From a virus, in IMG/VR virus record IMGVR_UViG_3300025128_007045, positions 1-33,322 of that record: a stretch of DNA of 33,322 bases; one strand, 5' to 3'. Position 1 is the stretch's first letter. Every line of letters starts with the position of its first letter. A program made the position numbers and the translations under genes. Of this stretch, positions 1 through 6,301 are shown piece by piece. A model generated the notes under the pieces. That model saw only the letters and a list, made by a program, of their open reading frames with translations, made no database searches and had not been told where the DNA came from.

Positions 1-12
1 AAAAGTCTCCGT

Positions 13-52
13 ATCCGTGGTAGTTGAGTTTGCATCCGTGGTAGTTGAGTTT
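13..52. repeat. tandem 19-bp direct repeat
   Basis: The 19-bp unit atccgtggtagttgagttt occurs at 13-31 and again at 34-52, a 21-bp period. It lies at the 3' end of the early minus-strand operon, and the second copy runs into the stop codon of the 49-aa gene. Its function is unknown; it could be a protein-binding site or a trace of duplication. The window edge prevents seeing whether more copies exist. Confidence 0.8.
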
Positions 53-201
53 TATTCTGCCTCCTCAAACCGGGCATTAAACTCTGCCCACATTTCAAGC
101 TGACAATCGCAGTCATAAAAGTGCACTTGGTGAAAGTCACAGATGTAGTCTTCGCACAGGTCACACATCGACAGGTCGTCATAATCAATGAGTCTGGTCA
201 T
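52..201 (-). CDS. 49-aa Cys/His-rich small protein
   Basis: This small gene encodes 49 residues beginning MTRLIDYDDL. It has a metal-binding look: CDLCEDYIC (CxxC, then another Cys), a DFHQVH stretch with two His, then YDCDC, followed by an acidic helical tail ending EEAE. I recall similar short proteins with a YDCDC ending next to phage methyltransferases, but I know no function. The ATG overlaps the methyltransferase stop as ATGA, so it is probably translationally coupled and is the last gene of the early operon. The end of the overprinted frame (stop at 185) also lies inside it, so all three minus-strand frames are open here. Zinc binding is inference from the Cys/His spacing. Confidence 0.65.
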   Translation of the reverse strand: MTRLIDYDDLSMCDLCEDYICDFHQVHFYDCDCQLEMWAEFNARFEEAE

Positions 202-1003
202 GACAATTCGGCCCAGCACTGTTGCCAGGCAACTGCTGCTGCTCCAGGTACGACGCCGTTTCCAGCAAGGCGGACGCGTTCACTCTGACGGAGGTCCAGC
301 CATCCGGCCATCCCATGAGCCAGTCCGTGAAGTCTGGATTTAGACGCTGCTGGGAATAGTCGCTCCGGAACTTCGTGCCATCCTGGGTCGGCAGGACCAG
401 GTGGGTAATGTCCCAGCGCACGGCTTGATCCGGTAGCAACTCGCCTCTCAACTTGCCGTCCTTGCGTACCAGCGACTCGTTGGAGTAGCCGCCCTTGTAG
501 TCCCTTGCTGCCGGCGTCGCCCAGCGCCCGGCTGTATGCAAGGATGAAGAGTCTCTCCCGTTTGTGCGGTGCGCCGACTGATTCAGCTGTGACGAGTGTG
601 CACGCAATCTCATAACCCAATCGGCGTAAGCTTTCTCCGACGGGGCTTTCGAATCCCATGGATAAATGTGCGGCGACATTCTCAAAGAAGCACCAAACAG
701 GTCGAGTTGCCTCGATTCCTGCCTCAATGTAAGGCCAGAGGTTGCGGGGATCGGCTTCTCCCAACCTGTCTTGGTTTGCTGTGCTCCAAGGCTGACATGG
801 GTAGCCACCCACGATTCCATCCACGCGTCCACTAAATTTTGAGAAGTCGAAGGACTTGATGTCACTCCAGATAGGAGCTGCAGGTAAGGCTGAATCTTCC
901 ATGCGCGATGCCAGGACTGTGCTGGCATTTGCATCTCTCTCAATGTACACGACTGGGACAGCCGTTCCGCCTGAGCCTTGGACAACACCGAGGTCGAGCC
1001 CAC
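185..1003 (-). CDS. overprinted frame inside dcm, WLMG-motif protein
   Basis: A 272-codon open frame (GTG start) lies almost entirely inside the methyltransferase gene, same strand, different frame, and runs 13 nt past its end. It does not look random. From about residue 100 it reads DLFGASLRMSP, then GRWATPAARDYKGGY (159-173), then LNPDFTDWLMGWPDGWTS (221-238). I recognise the pattern W-TP-ARD-KG followed by LNPxFxxWLMGxPxGWT as recurrent in phage proteins encoded next to or overlapping Dcm-type methyltransferases; that is memory, not a search. Its function is unknown. The first 100 residues look unconstrained, so the real start may lie further downstream. The alternative is a non-translated shadow frame whose motifs merely reflect conservation of the methyltransferase. 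Confidence 0.45.
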   Translation of the reverse strand: MGSTSVLSKAQAERLSQSCTLREMQMPAQSWHRAWKIQPYLQLLSGVTSSPSTSQNLVDAWMESWVATHVSLGAQQTKTGWEKPIPATSGLTLRQESRQLDLFGASLRMSPHIYPWDSKAPSEKAYADWVMRLRAHSSQLNQSAHRTNGRDSSSLHTAGRWATPAARDYKGGYSNESLVRKDGKLRGELLPDQAVRWDITHLVLPTQDGTKFRSDYSQQRLNPDFTDWLMGWPDGWTSVRVNASALLETASYLEQQQLPGNSAGPNCHDQTH

Positions 1004-1142
1004 CGACTCCCGAGCAAACTGAGATGTAGGGATGTAGAGCCAGATGTCTATCGCCCCTTCGGTCTACCGACCTGGCCTTGGGGTCCGTGATGGGAGGGCT
1101 TTGCTTTTCTGGGATGGATACTGAATGGACCAGTGACCTCAA
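198..1142 (-). CDS. dcm: DNA (cytosine-5) methyltransferase, Dcm/HhaI type
   Basis: This is an orphan C5-cytosine methyltransferase that likely methylates phage DNA to evade host restriction; no partner endonuclease is visible. Motifs in order: motif I ISVCSGVGGLDLG at residues 40-52 (SAM binding), motif IV GGYPCQPWS at 112-120 with catalytic Cys116, motif VI FENV at 153-156, motif VIII APHKRERLF at 191-199, a variable target-recognition region at about 200-270, and motif X RLAGNGVVP at 291-299. The length of about 280-314 aa fits a compact phage enzyme. The start is odd: no ATG or GTG exists in this frame between the upstream in-frame TGA and motif I. The coordinates use TTG at 1142; a CTG at 1043, about 10 nt after AAGGGG, would fit the domain better. 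A long second frame overlaps it on the same strand. Confidence 0.93.
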   Translation of the reverse strand: MRSLVHSVSIPEKQSPPITDPKARSVDRRGDRHLALHPYISVCSGVGGLDLGVVQGSGGTAVPVVYIERDANASTVLASRMEDSALPAAPIWSDIKSFDFSKFSGRVDGIVGGYPCQPWSTANQDRLGEADPRNLWPYIEAGIEATRPVWCFFENVAAHLSMGFESPVGESLRRLGYEIACTLVTAESVGAPHKRERLFILAYSRALGDAGSKGLQGRLLQRVAGTQGRQVERRVATGSSRALGHYPPGPADPGWHEVPERLFPAASKSRLHGLAHGMAGWLDLRQSERVRLAGNGVVPGAAAVAWQQCWAELS

Positions 1143-1314
1143 CCTTGATGCGGTAAGGCTCGCTCTTCATGCAGTGCTTGCAGTACACCTCGTCAACAAC
1201 TTTCGGCGTACCCCATTCTGGTGCGGTGTGCACCGTCAGTTCTGGGTTTGGATACTGCAACCAGTGCCGATGGTTGGGTGACTTAGGACACTCCTCCGCT
1301 AGACTGATGACCAT
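1048..1314 (-). CDS. 88-aa protein with CxxC motif
   Basis: Starts at an ATG with a clear ribosome-binding site (AAAGGAGA, about 7 nt upstream), which makes this a credible gene even though it has no known family to me. It has a single Cys near the N-terminus (ECPKSPNH) and a YCKHC knuckle near residues 44-48, so it might bind one metal ion. The C-terminus is basic and Pro-rich (HGPQGQVGRPKGR). It ends with TAG a few bases before the conserved part of the methyltransferase, and its 3' end overlaps the TTG-initiated version of that gene by 95 nt. It is either a short accessory protein or the N-terminal part of a frameshifted fusion with the methyltransferase. Confidence 0.6.
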   Translation of the reverse strand: MVISLAEECPKSPNHRHWLQYPNPELTVHTAPEWGTPKVVDEVYCKHCMKSEPYRIKVEVTGPFSIHPRKAKPSHHGPQGQVGRPKGR

Positions 1315-1359
1315 TTCATTCTCTCCTTTTTTGTTTTCAATTCAGCATGCATCACTGGG

Positions 1360-1382
1360 TGAATCCCCCTTAAGGGGATTCA
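1360..1382 (-). other. hairpin over the helicase stop codon
   Basis: The arms tgaatcccc and ggggattca form a perfect 9-bp stem around a 5-nt loop, and the stop codon of the ATPase gene lies in that loop. No U-tract follows on either strand, so I do not call it an intrinsic terminator. It could stabilise the mRNA end or limit read-through into the 88-aa gene. Confidence 0.5.
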
Positions 1383-2779
1383 TCACCCCCTAGATGCGAT
1401 TGCCGGTCCTGTGTTTCGTTTGGTTGTTGCGCATCAGATGCGCTCGGCTGCGGGAGTCCCGTCTTATTACCGCTATCCAACCGCCAAAATCCTTTGTCGG
1501 TTTTTATGAACAGACCTTTTTTCCTGCCGCGACTTAGCTCACTGCGTATTTGTGCCGTAGTGATTTCACGGTTAAGAGCGTCTCGAACTGAATACATCAG
1601 TGACTCAACTGAAGCACTGCTGTGTGGGTCGTCCTCAAGTGCATCGATTATGCACTCTTTAACTGATGACTCCTGGTTACCGGCATTCATCATGCGGTCG
1701 TAGTCACGAGAGGATGCTCTCTCGTATCGAACTGAATCGAGCCAACCGTTGTCGGTGTTCTCAAATTGCACAGTGAATGACTGACGGGTGAACCCGGAGT
1801 GATGGTTTGCTTTGGTGTTGTGTACAAATATTTGTTTCTCCTCTTCTGAATATTGAGGAGCTACCTCAACGAGGAGTTGGTAGCGAGCAGAGTTCGTACC
1901 GTAGATGGAACCGAACGGGCTCATCTTTTCGGCAAGGTCCTTGGATAGAGTCTGTTGTTTACTGAGGTGAGATATCAAGATGGCACTGATACCGAGACGG
2001 TGTGCCACGTTCATCGCCTTGATGGTGGCCGATGCATCAGTCGGGTCACTGTTCATACACAGCCCCAGCGAATCAATACAGAGGGCGACTATCCCATGCT
2101 CAGCGATATCTTTTTTGATGAGGTCTTCGGCATCCACAATAGATCGTGGCATCTGTCGGTATATGAGTGAGCCCTTAGGTATGCTGCGCCCATTTAATAT
2201 GGCACGCTTGCGCTCAGTTACAGTTCTCGAATCGTCCTCCCAGTCGAGATACATCACTGGACCTGTAATTGCAGGAGCTATCCCCAGGATTGATTCGTCT
2301 CCGCTCGCAATCGTGAGCAGTTGAGCAAGTGCGAACATGGATTTACCGCTCGCTCCCGCACCGTACTGAATCGTCGCTCCATATTTTGGGAGTAGTCCAT
2401 CAAGCAACATGCTCTCTTCGGTAAGGTCTGGCTCTTCCTGGCTTAGGTCCAGAGCAGGGGCACCCCCATTGCGGTACTCATGCTTGGATTTATAGGAAAA
2501 GTATTTGAGTCTCTGTTCCCACACTTTCAAATTCACAGCCGGCCAACTCATCGCTAAATTTTTAGCCAGAGTTTTACGACTGGATGACACGGATAAGTTG
2601 AGGTTCGAATGCTCGAGGATCTCGTCCTCTACTCCGGGCCCTTTGTCTATGCGAAATTCACACTCAGCAAAGAGACCTTCTTTTCTGGATTCAAATCTCT
2701 CGACGTTAATCATGACCGCATCAGACCAACGATAGGTGTGAGAGAAATCTTGTATCCGCATTTGTGGAGCGTCAGTCAT
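1370..2779 (-). CDS. RecA-fold (AAA_25/RepA-like) replication ATPase/helicase
   Basis: A 469-aa P-loop ATPase that probably acts as the phage replicative helicase or loader in the cytoplasm. The core follows the RepA/RadA layout: Walker A GAGASGKS at residues 140-147, YLDWEDD after the next strand (177-183), Walker B VALCIDS at 231-237 and the sensor-like ILISHLSK at 267-274. The first 120 residues are a separate, unrecognised domain; the last 90 include what looks like a winged-helix segment (ITTAQIRSELSRGRKKGLF) and a Ser/Gln-rich tail. Similar proteins in phages lacking a DnaB gene serve replication. Its ATG overlaps the upstream Cys-protein stop by 8 nt (ATGACTGA), with AAAGG upstream. 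No primase or polymerase is present, so replication must lean on the host. Confidence 0.8.
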   Translation of the reverse strand: MTDAPQMRIQDFSHTYRWSDAVMINVERFESRKEGLFAECEFRIDKGPGVEDEILEHSNLNLSVSSSRKTLAKNLAMSWPAVNLKVWEQRLKYFSYKSKHEYRNGGAPALDLSQEEPDLTEESMLLDGLLPKYGATIQYGAGASGKSMFALAQLLTIASGDESILGIAPAITGPVMYLDWEDDSRTVTERKRAILNGRSIPKGSLIYRQMPRSIVDAEDLIKKDIAEHGIVALCIDSLGLCMNSDPTDASATIKAMNVAHRLGISAILISHLSKQQTLSKDLAEKMSPFGSIYGTNSARYQLLVEVAPQYSEEEKQIFVHNTKANHHSGFTRQSFTVQFENTDNGWLDSVRYERASSRDYDRMMNAGNQESSVKECIIDALEDDPHSSASVESLMYSVRDALNREITTAQIRSELSRGRKKGLFIKTDKGFWRLDSGNKTGLPQPSASDAQQPNETQDRQSHLGGDESP

Positions 2780-3143
2780 CCCACAACCTTTCTGCTGTTA
2801 GCCCTCCTGCGGCTGGCTCAGGCGGGGGACGCGAAGGCTCGCCGTCAGGAGGGCTGGCTGGGGCTGGGGGCGTGCTTGCTACCCCAGCATCCCTATCACA
2901 ATCATGGATAACAGATGTGCCAAATCCATAACTGAGACCGCCATCAAAATCAATCGCAGCACCACACGCCGGGCAACGCTGCAGGTAAAGAGCAAGTGGA
3001 CGACGCATCCAGGCAAGTTTTTCTGTAATAGGGGAGCACTCATGACGATTGATCCCGTCATGATGGAATGCTTTACCACGAATCATTAGTACCGGTGCAT
3101 CGCATGCACACCGCGTATAGCCTTTATACAAGTGAGGGCTCAT
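2772..3143 (-). CDS. Cys-containing small protein with Pro-rich tail
   Basis: A 123-aa protein of unknown function. It has a CAC motif at residues 12-14, an internal HEC, and a clear zinc-knuckle CPACG near residues 57-61 followed by a short hydrophobic/Gly segment. The last third is low-complexity Pro/Ala/Gly (TPPAPASPPDGE and onward), probably a flexible linker or tail. The start ATG overlaps the stop of the upstream annealing-type gene as ATGA, and its own stop overlaps the helicase start by 8 nt. The position between recombination and helicase genes suggests a DNA-metabolism accessory role, but nothing in the sequence proves it. Confidence 0.6.
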   Translation of the reverse strand: MSPHLYKGYTRCACDAPVLMIRGKAFHHDGINRHECSPITEKLAWMRRPLALYLQRCPACGAAIDFDGGLSYGFGTSVIHDCDRDAGVASTPPAPASPPDGEPSRPPPEPAAGGLTAERLWDD

Positions 3144-3919
3144 AGAGCGACGTGCTTTCTGTTGAACTCACTGAGTGTGACTAGTCGGTTGCAGTAACCA
3201 TCTTCGGAGCCGCACTCGGCATCCTTTGTCGAGCACTTATACATGGAGTCATCACTAATATTGTTACGCGTAATCTTCCAGTTTTCGTTGCCCTCTTTTT
3301 CTTCGTCGTCCCACTTGGTGAGCCACATAGCTTTAGGTTCGTTTGCGAATTCGCCTTTGCCTTTGTGCTTCCAACACAGAGGCGCTGGCTTGTTTCTGAA
3401 TTCACCGACTATATAGACAGGGTTCCCGTCCTGATGAACGGGGATAGCGCCTCCCTGGGACTGGCTTATGAGTTCAGTGTCTGGGTAGCTCAACGCCACC
3501 TCGAGTAACGAATGCTCCTCGATATCTTCAGGCGGTGGTGGTGCCTTCTTGGCTTTCGGCTTTGGCTTGGGCGCTTCGACATCGGCGGCATTCATCTCTT
3601 CTCGGCTTGGGCGTTCACCGATGAACATCGAGAGGTTAGCCATCGCTCTGCCTATGGCCGATGTCTCACAATTTTCTGTGTACTTCTTTACTATGGTCGA
3701 GCCGTTGGGATGAGTGATGTCCCACTCCTTAGCGATCCCGGTTGAGAGTGGCGTGCACTGACCCTGCTCCTCTGCATTCTTCCACAGGTACGCACGCACG
3801 GTGCATGAAATTGAGTCCTCACTCAATAACTCTGTGGTGATTCGTCCCTCTGGATACGTCAGATAGAAAAGGGGAATGCGTTCTTTTACTTCTTGATAGT
3901 TGTCTAAATCAAATGCCAT
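3140..3919 (-). CDS. putative ssDNA-annealing/recombination protein
   Basis: A 259-aa protein whose N-terminal 110 residues match a common phage family. It opens with YQEVKERIPLFYLTYPEGRI, then a beta-rich segment with charged strands, then the signature ENCETSAIGRAMANL at about 83-97. I associate this layout with phage proteins placed in recombination cassettes, possibly ssDNA annealing proteins; I am not certain of the activity. Residues 117-128 are a Lys/Pro-rich linker, and the C-terminal half carries spaced Cys (PLCWKHKG; CSTKDAECGSEDGYC) that could bind zinc. The start uses GCAGGAGA as RBS, and its ATG overlaps the upstream stop as TAATG. The other possibility is an unrelated ssDNA-binding protein. 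Confidence 0.55.
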   Translation of the reverse strand: MAFDLDNYQEVKERIPLFYLTYPEGRITTELLSEDSISCTVRAYLWKNAEEQGQCTPLSTGIAKEWDITHPNGSTIVKKYTENCETSAIGRAMANLSMFIGERPSREEMNAADVEAPKPKPKAKKAPPPPEDIEEHSLLEVALSYPDTELISQSQGGAIPVHQDGNPVYIVGEFRNKPAPLCWKHKGKGEFANEPKAMWLTKWDDEEKEGNENWKITRNNISDDSMYKCSTKDAECGSEDGYCNRLVTLSEFNRKHVAL

Positions 3920-4335
3920 TAGTTATCTCCTGCTGCTAAGTAATTAATGAGCGCACGTTCAGAGCGCATCATGTCTTTAATGAGTGAGTCTTTTCGATGA
4001 AGCTCATCGAGAGTTGCCTGGAAGTCCTGAGCTGATGTGCGGGCAGAATCTTCATTGGCTGTAGCAACCTGTAAGTAGTCGTCAGCCGCTTGTAATTCTC
4101 GAAGGCGCTGCTCACGCTCTTCTGCATTCGACCGCTTGCCTTCGAACTCCTGAAGCAACGCTTTATATATGCGGTCCATTTCTAACTGAGTCTCTGATTT
4201 CATGCGTTCGAGTTCTGCCCTGGCATCCAACAGTGCCTTGCCTTGGGTGCGGATATCTTCACTGGTATCGATGCGTGCCTTCTCCCAAGTGTCGAACTTG
4301 CGGTGCCACTCTTTTAGTAATTCGGTATTTGACAT
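3919..4335 (-). CDS. coiled-coil protein of unknown function
   Basis: A 138-aa protein, mostly charged and Ala/Leu/Glu-rich, that reads as a long helix: residues 30-100 show heptad-like spacing (LDARAELERMKSETQLEMDR, then EEREQRLRELQAADDYLQV). No Cys, no membrane segment and no catalytic motif are seen. Such proteins in early phage operons are sometimes nuclease inhibitors or scaffold-like accessory factors, but I do not recognise the family. AAAGGAGA precedes the start, the 5' end overlaps the upstream gene by 22 nt, and its stop shares a base with the next start (TAATG). Confidence 0.65.
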   Translation of the reverse strand: MSNTELLKEWHRKFDTWEKARIDTSEDIRTQGKALLDARAELERMKSETQLEMDRIYKALLQEFEGKRSNAEEREQRLRELQAADDYLQVATANEDSARTSAQDFQATLDELHRKDSLIKDMMRSERALINYLAAGDN

Positions 4336-4757
4336 TTGGCCGTCTCCTTTTGTACTGCACCTACTACGCAGCTAATGGCCCAGTCGGAGTCGCGATAAAA
4401 GCCATTCACCTTGGGAGCCATGTCCCGAATCATTGAGTCGATACTGGTTGCTATGGTGAAGTCACCAATCACTCCAATCAGGAATACGCGTTGGAAGTAG
4501 CTGTTTTCGTAGACCATCTCACCAGTCGAACCGATGTGATGGAGACGTCCCTCTCCAATTTTTTCATTTGTTGCCGAGCGTAGTGGGCTAGATAGTTGTC
4601 TGACTGTCTGTCTATCGCGCTTGTTATCAGCCTCGAGGAATTGATGTAGCGATTGATATAAAGGTACCGGGTCGAGATCTGCTACACTTATAAACGGATC
4701 AACCTGATTGGTCCGTTTATTTACACGAGGGCTGGTAGGTTTCCTATCAGTCCTCAA
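4314..4757 (-). CDS. unknown early protein, TTG start
   Basis: A 147-aa protein that I do not recognise. The N-terminal 25 residues are basic and polar (KPTSPRVNKRTNQ), and the middle has a hydrophobic beta-like run (FLIGVIGDFTIATSI). The first start codon is TTG, which has a well-placed GGGGAG six bases upstream, better than any later codon, so I keep it. It overlaps the HTH gene by 11 nt and the following coiled-coil gene by 22 nt, so it is almost surely co-translated with both. No domain-level function can be proposed. Confidence 0.6.
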   Translation of the reverse strand: MRTDRKPTSPRVNKRTNQVDPFISVADLDPVPLYQSLHQFLEADNKRDRQTVRQLSSPLRSATNEKIGEGRLHHIGSTGEMVYENSYFQRVFLIGVIGDFTIATSIDSMIRDMAPKVNGFYRDSDWAISCVVGAVQKETAKCQIPNY

Positions 4758-4950
4758 TTGTTTCTCCCCTCAAGAATGCGTAGAGATCCCCACCAGCTAT
4801 GTAGTAGCTGCCATGTTTTCCCCCGCTGCGACGATTCGCCCGGAGCCCCTCGCCAATCCAGCGGTATACGCTAGCCTTACCTCGATGGGCTATGGATGCG
4901 ACTTCATCTACTGTGTAGAGCGCATCCTGATCTATCTTCATCCCGTTCAT
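4747..4950 (-). CDS. MerR-like HTH protein, excisionase/RDF candidate
   Basis: A 67-aa DNA-binding protein, the first gene of the leftward operon. The pattern LYTVDEVASIAHRGKASVYRWIGEG is a MerR-superfamily helix-turn-helix as found in Xis proteins, followed by a small wing with RANRRSGGKHGSYYIAGGDL. Acting as recombination directionality factor for the integrase, as an early regulator, or both, would fit its size and position. I use ATG at 4950 because AGGAGG sits six bases upstream; an upstream in-frame TTG at 4968 would place that RBS inside the gene. Transcription probably starts at the promoter at 5000-5028, with a 15-bp palindrome in the leader. Confidence 0.75.
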   Translation of the reverse strand: MNGMKIDQDALYTVDEVASIAHRGKASVYRWIGEGLRANRRSGGKHGSYYIAGGDLYAFLRGETIED

Positions 4951-4973
4951 ATTTCCTCCTATGTGCAATTAAT

Positions 4974-4988
4974 GGTGACTATGTCACC
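4974..4988. promoter_or_regulatory. 15-bp palindromic operator candidate
   Basis: ggtgac-tat-gtcacc is a perfect 6-bp inverted repeat around 3 nt. It lies between the leftward -10 and the RBS of the first early gene, where a bound repressor would block the early operon. Its half-site TGGTGA recurs at 5030-5035, 5040-5045 and 5074-5079 in the same control region. Confidence 0.6.
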
Positions 4989-4999
4989 TCGAATAACTC

Positions 5000-5028
5000 A
5001 GAATAAGAATCTAATAACAATCTGTCAA
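5000..5028 (-). promoter_or_regulatory. early leftward promoter
   Basis: On the minus strand TTGACA (at 5023-5028) is followed after 17 nt by TATTCT (5000-5005), a good sigma70-type match. It points at the HTH/excisionase-like gene and so at the whole replication operon. A perfect ggtgac-tat-gtcacc palindrome lies just downstream and could be the repressor operator. Confidence 0.7.
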
Positions 5029-5139
5029 CTGGTGATAGGTGGTGATGTATATCAATGAACACTTGACGAGACTTGGTGAGTACTAGTAGTCTTTCTTGCA
5101 CACGGTAGGGCGAGATTTAGTTCAAGGAGGAGCAAGATC

Positions 5140-5556
5140 ATGACCGCAAATTATATGAGTGAGGAAGCCATCACACAGGTGTTGGTAACCAGACTCAAGG
5201 CACGAAGAGAAATCTTCGGGCTGACCCAGGAGGAGGCGACGTCGCTTCTGCCTGACCCCAAGCCAGCACGCTGGTGGGTGGGTCGCCTGGAAAAAGGGGA
5301 AGTCGCTGTAAAGGCCCCGAAACTGTTACAGCTGGCACGACTATATCGCGTACCAGTTGGATGGTTGCTTGGTGAGTACGACGACGACAGGTATCTGGAT
5401 GCTGAGGCATCAGCCCTCGAGGTACTTGGGAAAAAGAAATGTGAGCAGGTAGACATGCAGATAGATGTCCTCCGTCTCATGATGAAACTGGAGGCAATGA
5501 AGGATGGACTTCAATACGAAAGCAGAAAGATCAAATCAGCGACTGGAGGTGCCTGA
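5140..5556 (+). CDS. XRE-family (cI-like) repressor
   Basis: A 138-aa helix-turn-helix regulator, probably the lysogeny repressor. Residues 13-65 form the XRE domain: LKARREIFGLTQEEATSLLP (helices 1-2), ARWWVGRLEKGEVAVKAPKL (recognition and helix 4), QLARLYRVPVGWLLGEYDD (helix 5 and exit). The remaining 70 residues are helical and charged, likely for dimerisation. There is no S24/LexA-type peptidase domain, so RecA-stimulated self-cleavage is not expected. AAGGAGGAG precedes the ATG. It is divergent from the early operon, and the gene pair flanks a region with repeated TGGTGA sites, the classic arrangement of a genetic switch. I saw no convincing -35/-10 for its own promoter. Confidence 0.85.
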   Translation: MTANYMSEEAITQVLVTRLKARREIFGLTQEEATSLLPDPKPARWWVGRLEKGEVAVKAPKLLQLARLYRVPVGWLLGEYDDDRYLDAEASALEVLGKKKCEQVDMQIDVLRLMMKLEAMKDGLQYESRKIKSATGGA

Positions 5557-6301
5557 CCTAGACCAGTATTACTACAACGCAGCAAAGCATGAGTCGGCGA
5601 TAGCGCGGTTGGTCCCGCTGGATGTTATTAAAGATCCACTCCAGGCTGGTCGGCTATTTACCCGTGACTCATTCTTTATGTGCCGTGCATTCAACTGGAA
5701 TGTTACGGTCGACAGAGACTTTCCATTCGCTATCAAAATTATACCGAATGGAGACTTTGCACCCACTCTATTAGTAAAGGATTACAAGATGCGACCGATG
5801 GTGTCGAACATCATTGTTGCCAGCTTTTTCTATGGGTGGGCCGGGCGTGTTTCTGGGATTTGGGATTGTTGCCCGGATGCTTCGCAATTCGAGCGACTGA
5901 TTCCGATTCAGTACGTGGACGATAACTTCGATCCTCAAGCCGTAGTCGGTGACTCGAACTGTCCGAAGCACTGGTACGAGGCACTCGTGTTCACGAGGTT
6001 GTTTTACCACGCATGGAATATTTTCCGCCCTGAGCTGGCACCTCGTGTACGGGAGGCTGACCAATGGCATCCGGAACTCAAGCCGCTTCTCGATAAGCAT
6101 CTGGCGAACAAGCCATTTGCCAGCTTTGGTGGCGACGCAGATCCGGAGCGGATATCGGACAAGCGTTTCATCACACTAACTGATGAAGAGTACGCGCCAA
6201 TACTTGAACTCATGCTTGGGTCAGCCGCGAAGACTAACGGTCATCCGCTCGGCTACCACCCAAGGAATGAACAGAAAAGGAATAGAGAGGAGGAACGATG
6301 A
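5504..6301 (+). CDS. unknown 265-aa protein between repressor and integrase
   Basis: I do not recognise this protein. It is soluble, with no signal peptide and no obvious membrane helix; aromatic residues are frequent (FFMCRAFNWNV, FFYGWAGRVSGIWDCC, FTRLFYHAWNIF) and the C-terminus is highly charged (PRNEQKRNREEER). The start overlaps the repressor by 53 nt with GGAGG nine bases upstream, and its TGA overlaps the integrase ATG (ATGA), so repressor, this gene and integrase probably form one transcript made in the lysogen. That placement is typical of lysogenic-conversion, superinfection-immunity or integration-accessory genes. No nuclease, protease or toxin motif could be found by eye. Confidence 0.75.
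   Translation: MDFNTKAERSNQRLEVPDLDQYYYNAAKHESAIARLVPLDVIKDPLQAGRLFTRDSFFMCRAFNWNVTVDRDFPFAIKIIPNGDFAPTLLVKDYKMRPMVSNIIVASFFYGWAGRVSGIWDCCPDASQFERLIPIQYVDDNFDPQAVVGDSNCPKHWYEALVFTRLFYHAWNIFRPELAPRVREADQWHPELKPLLDKHLANKPFASFGGDADPERISDKRFITLTDEEYAPILELMLGSAAKTNGHPLGYHPRNEQKRNREEER

Noticed and set aside
5063-5080. Rightward promoter for the repressor with -35 TTGACG
   Set aside because: No acceptable -10 hexamer lies 16-18 nt downstream; the repressor promoter stays unidentified.
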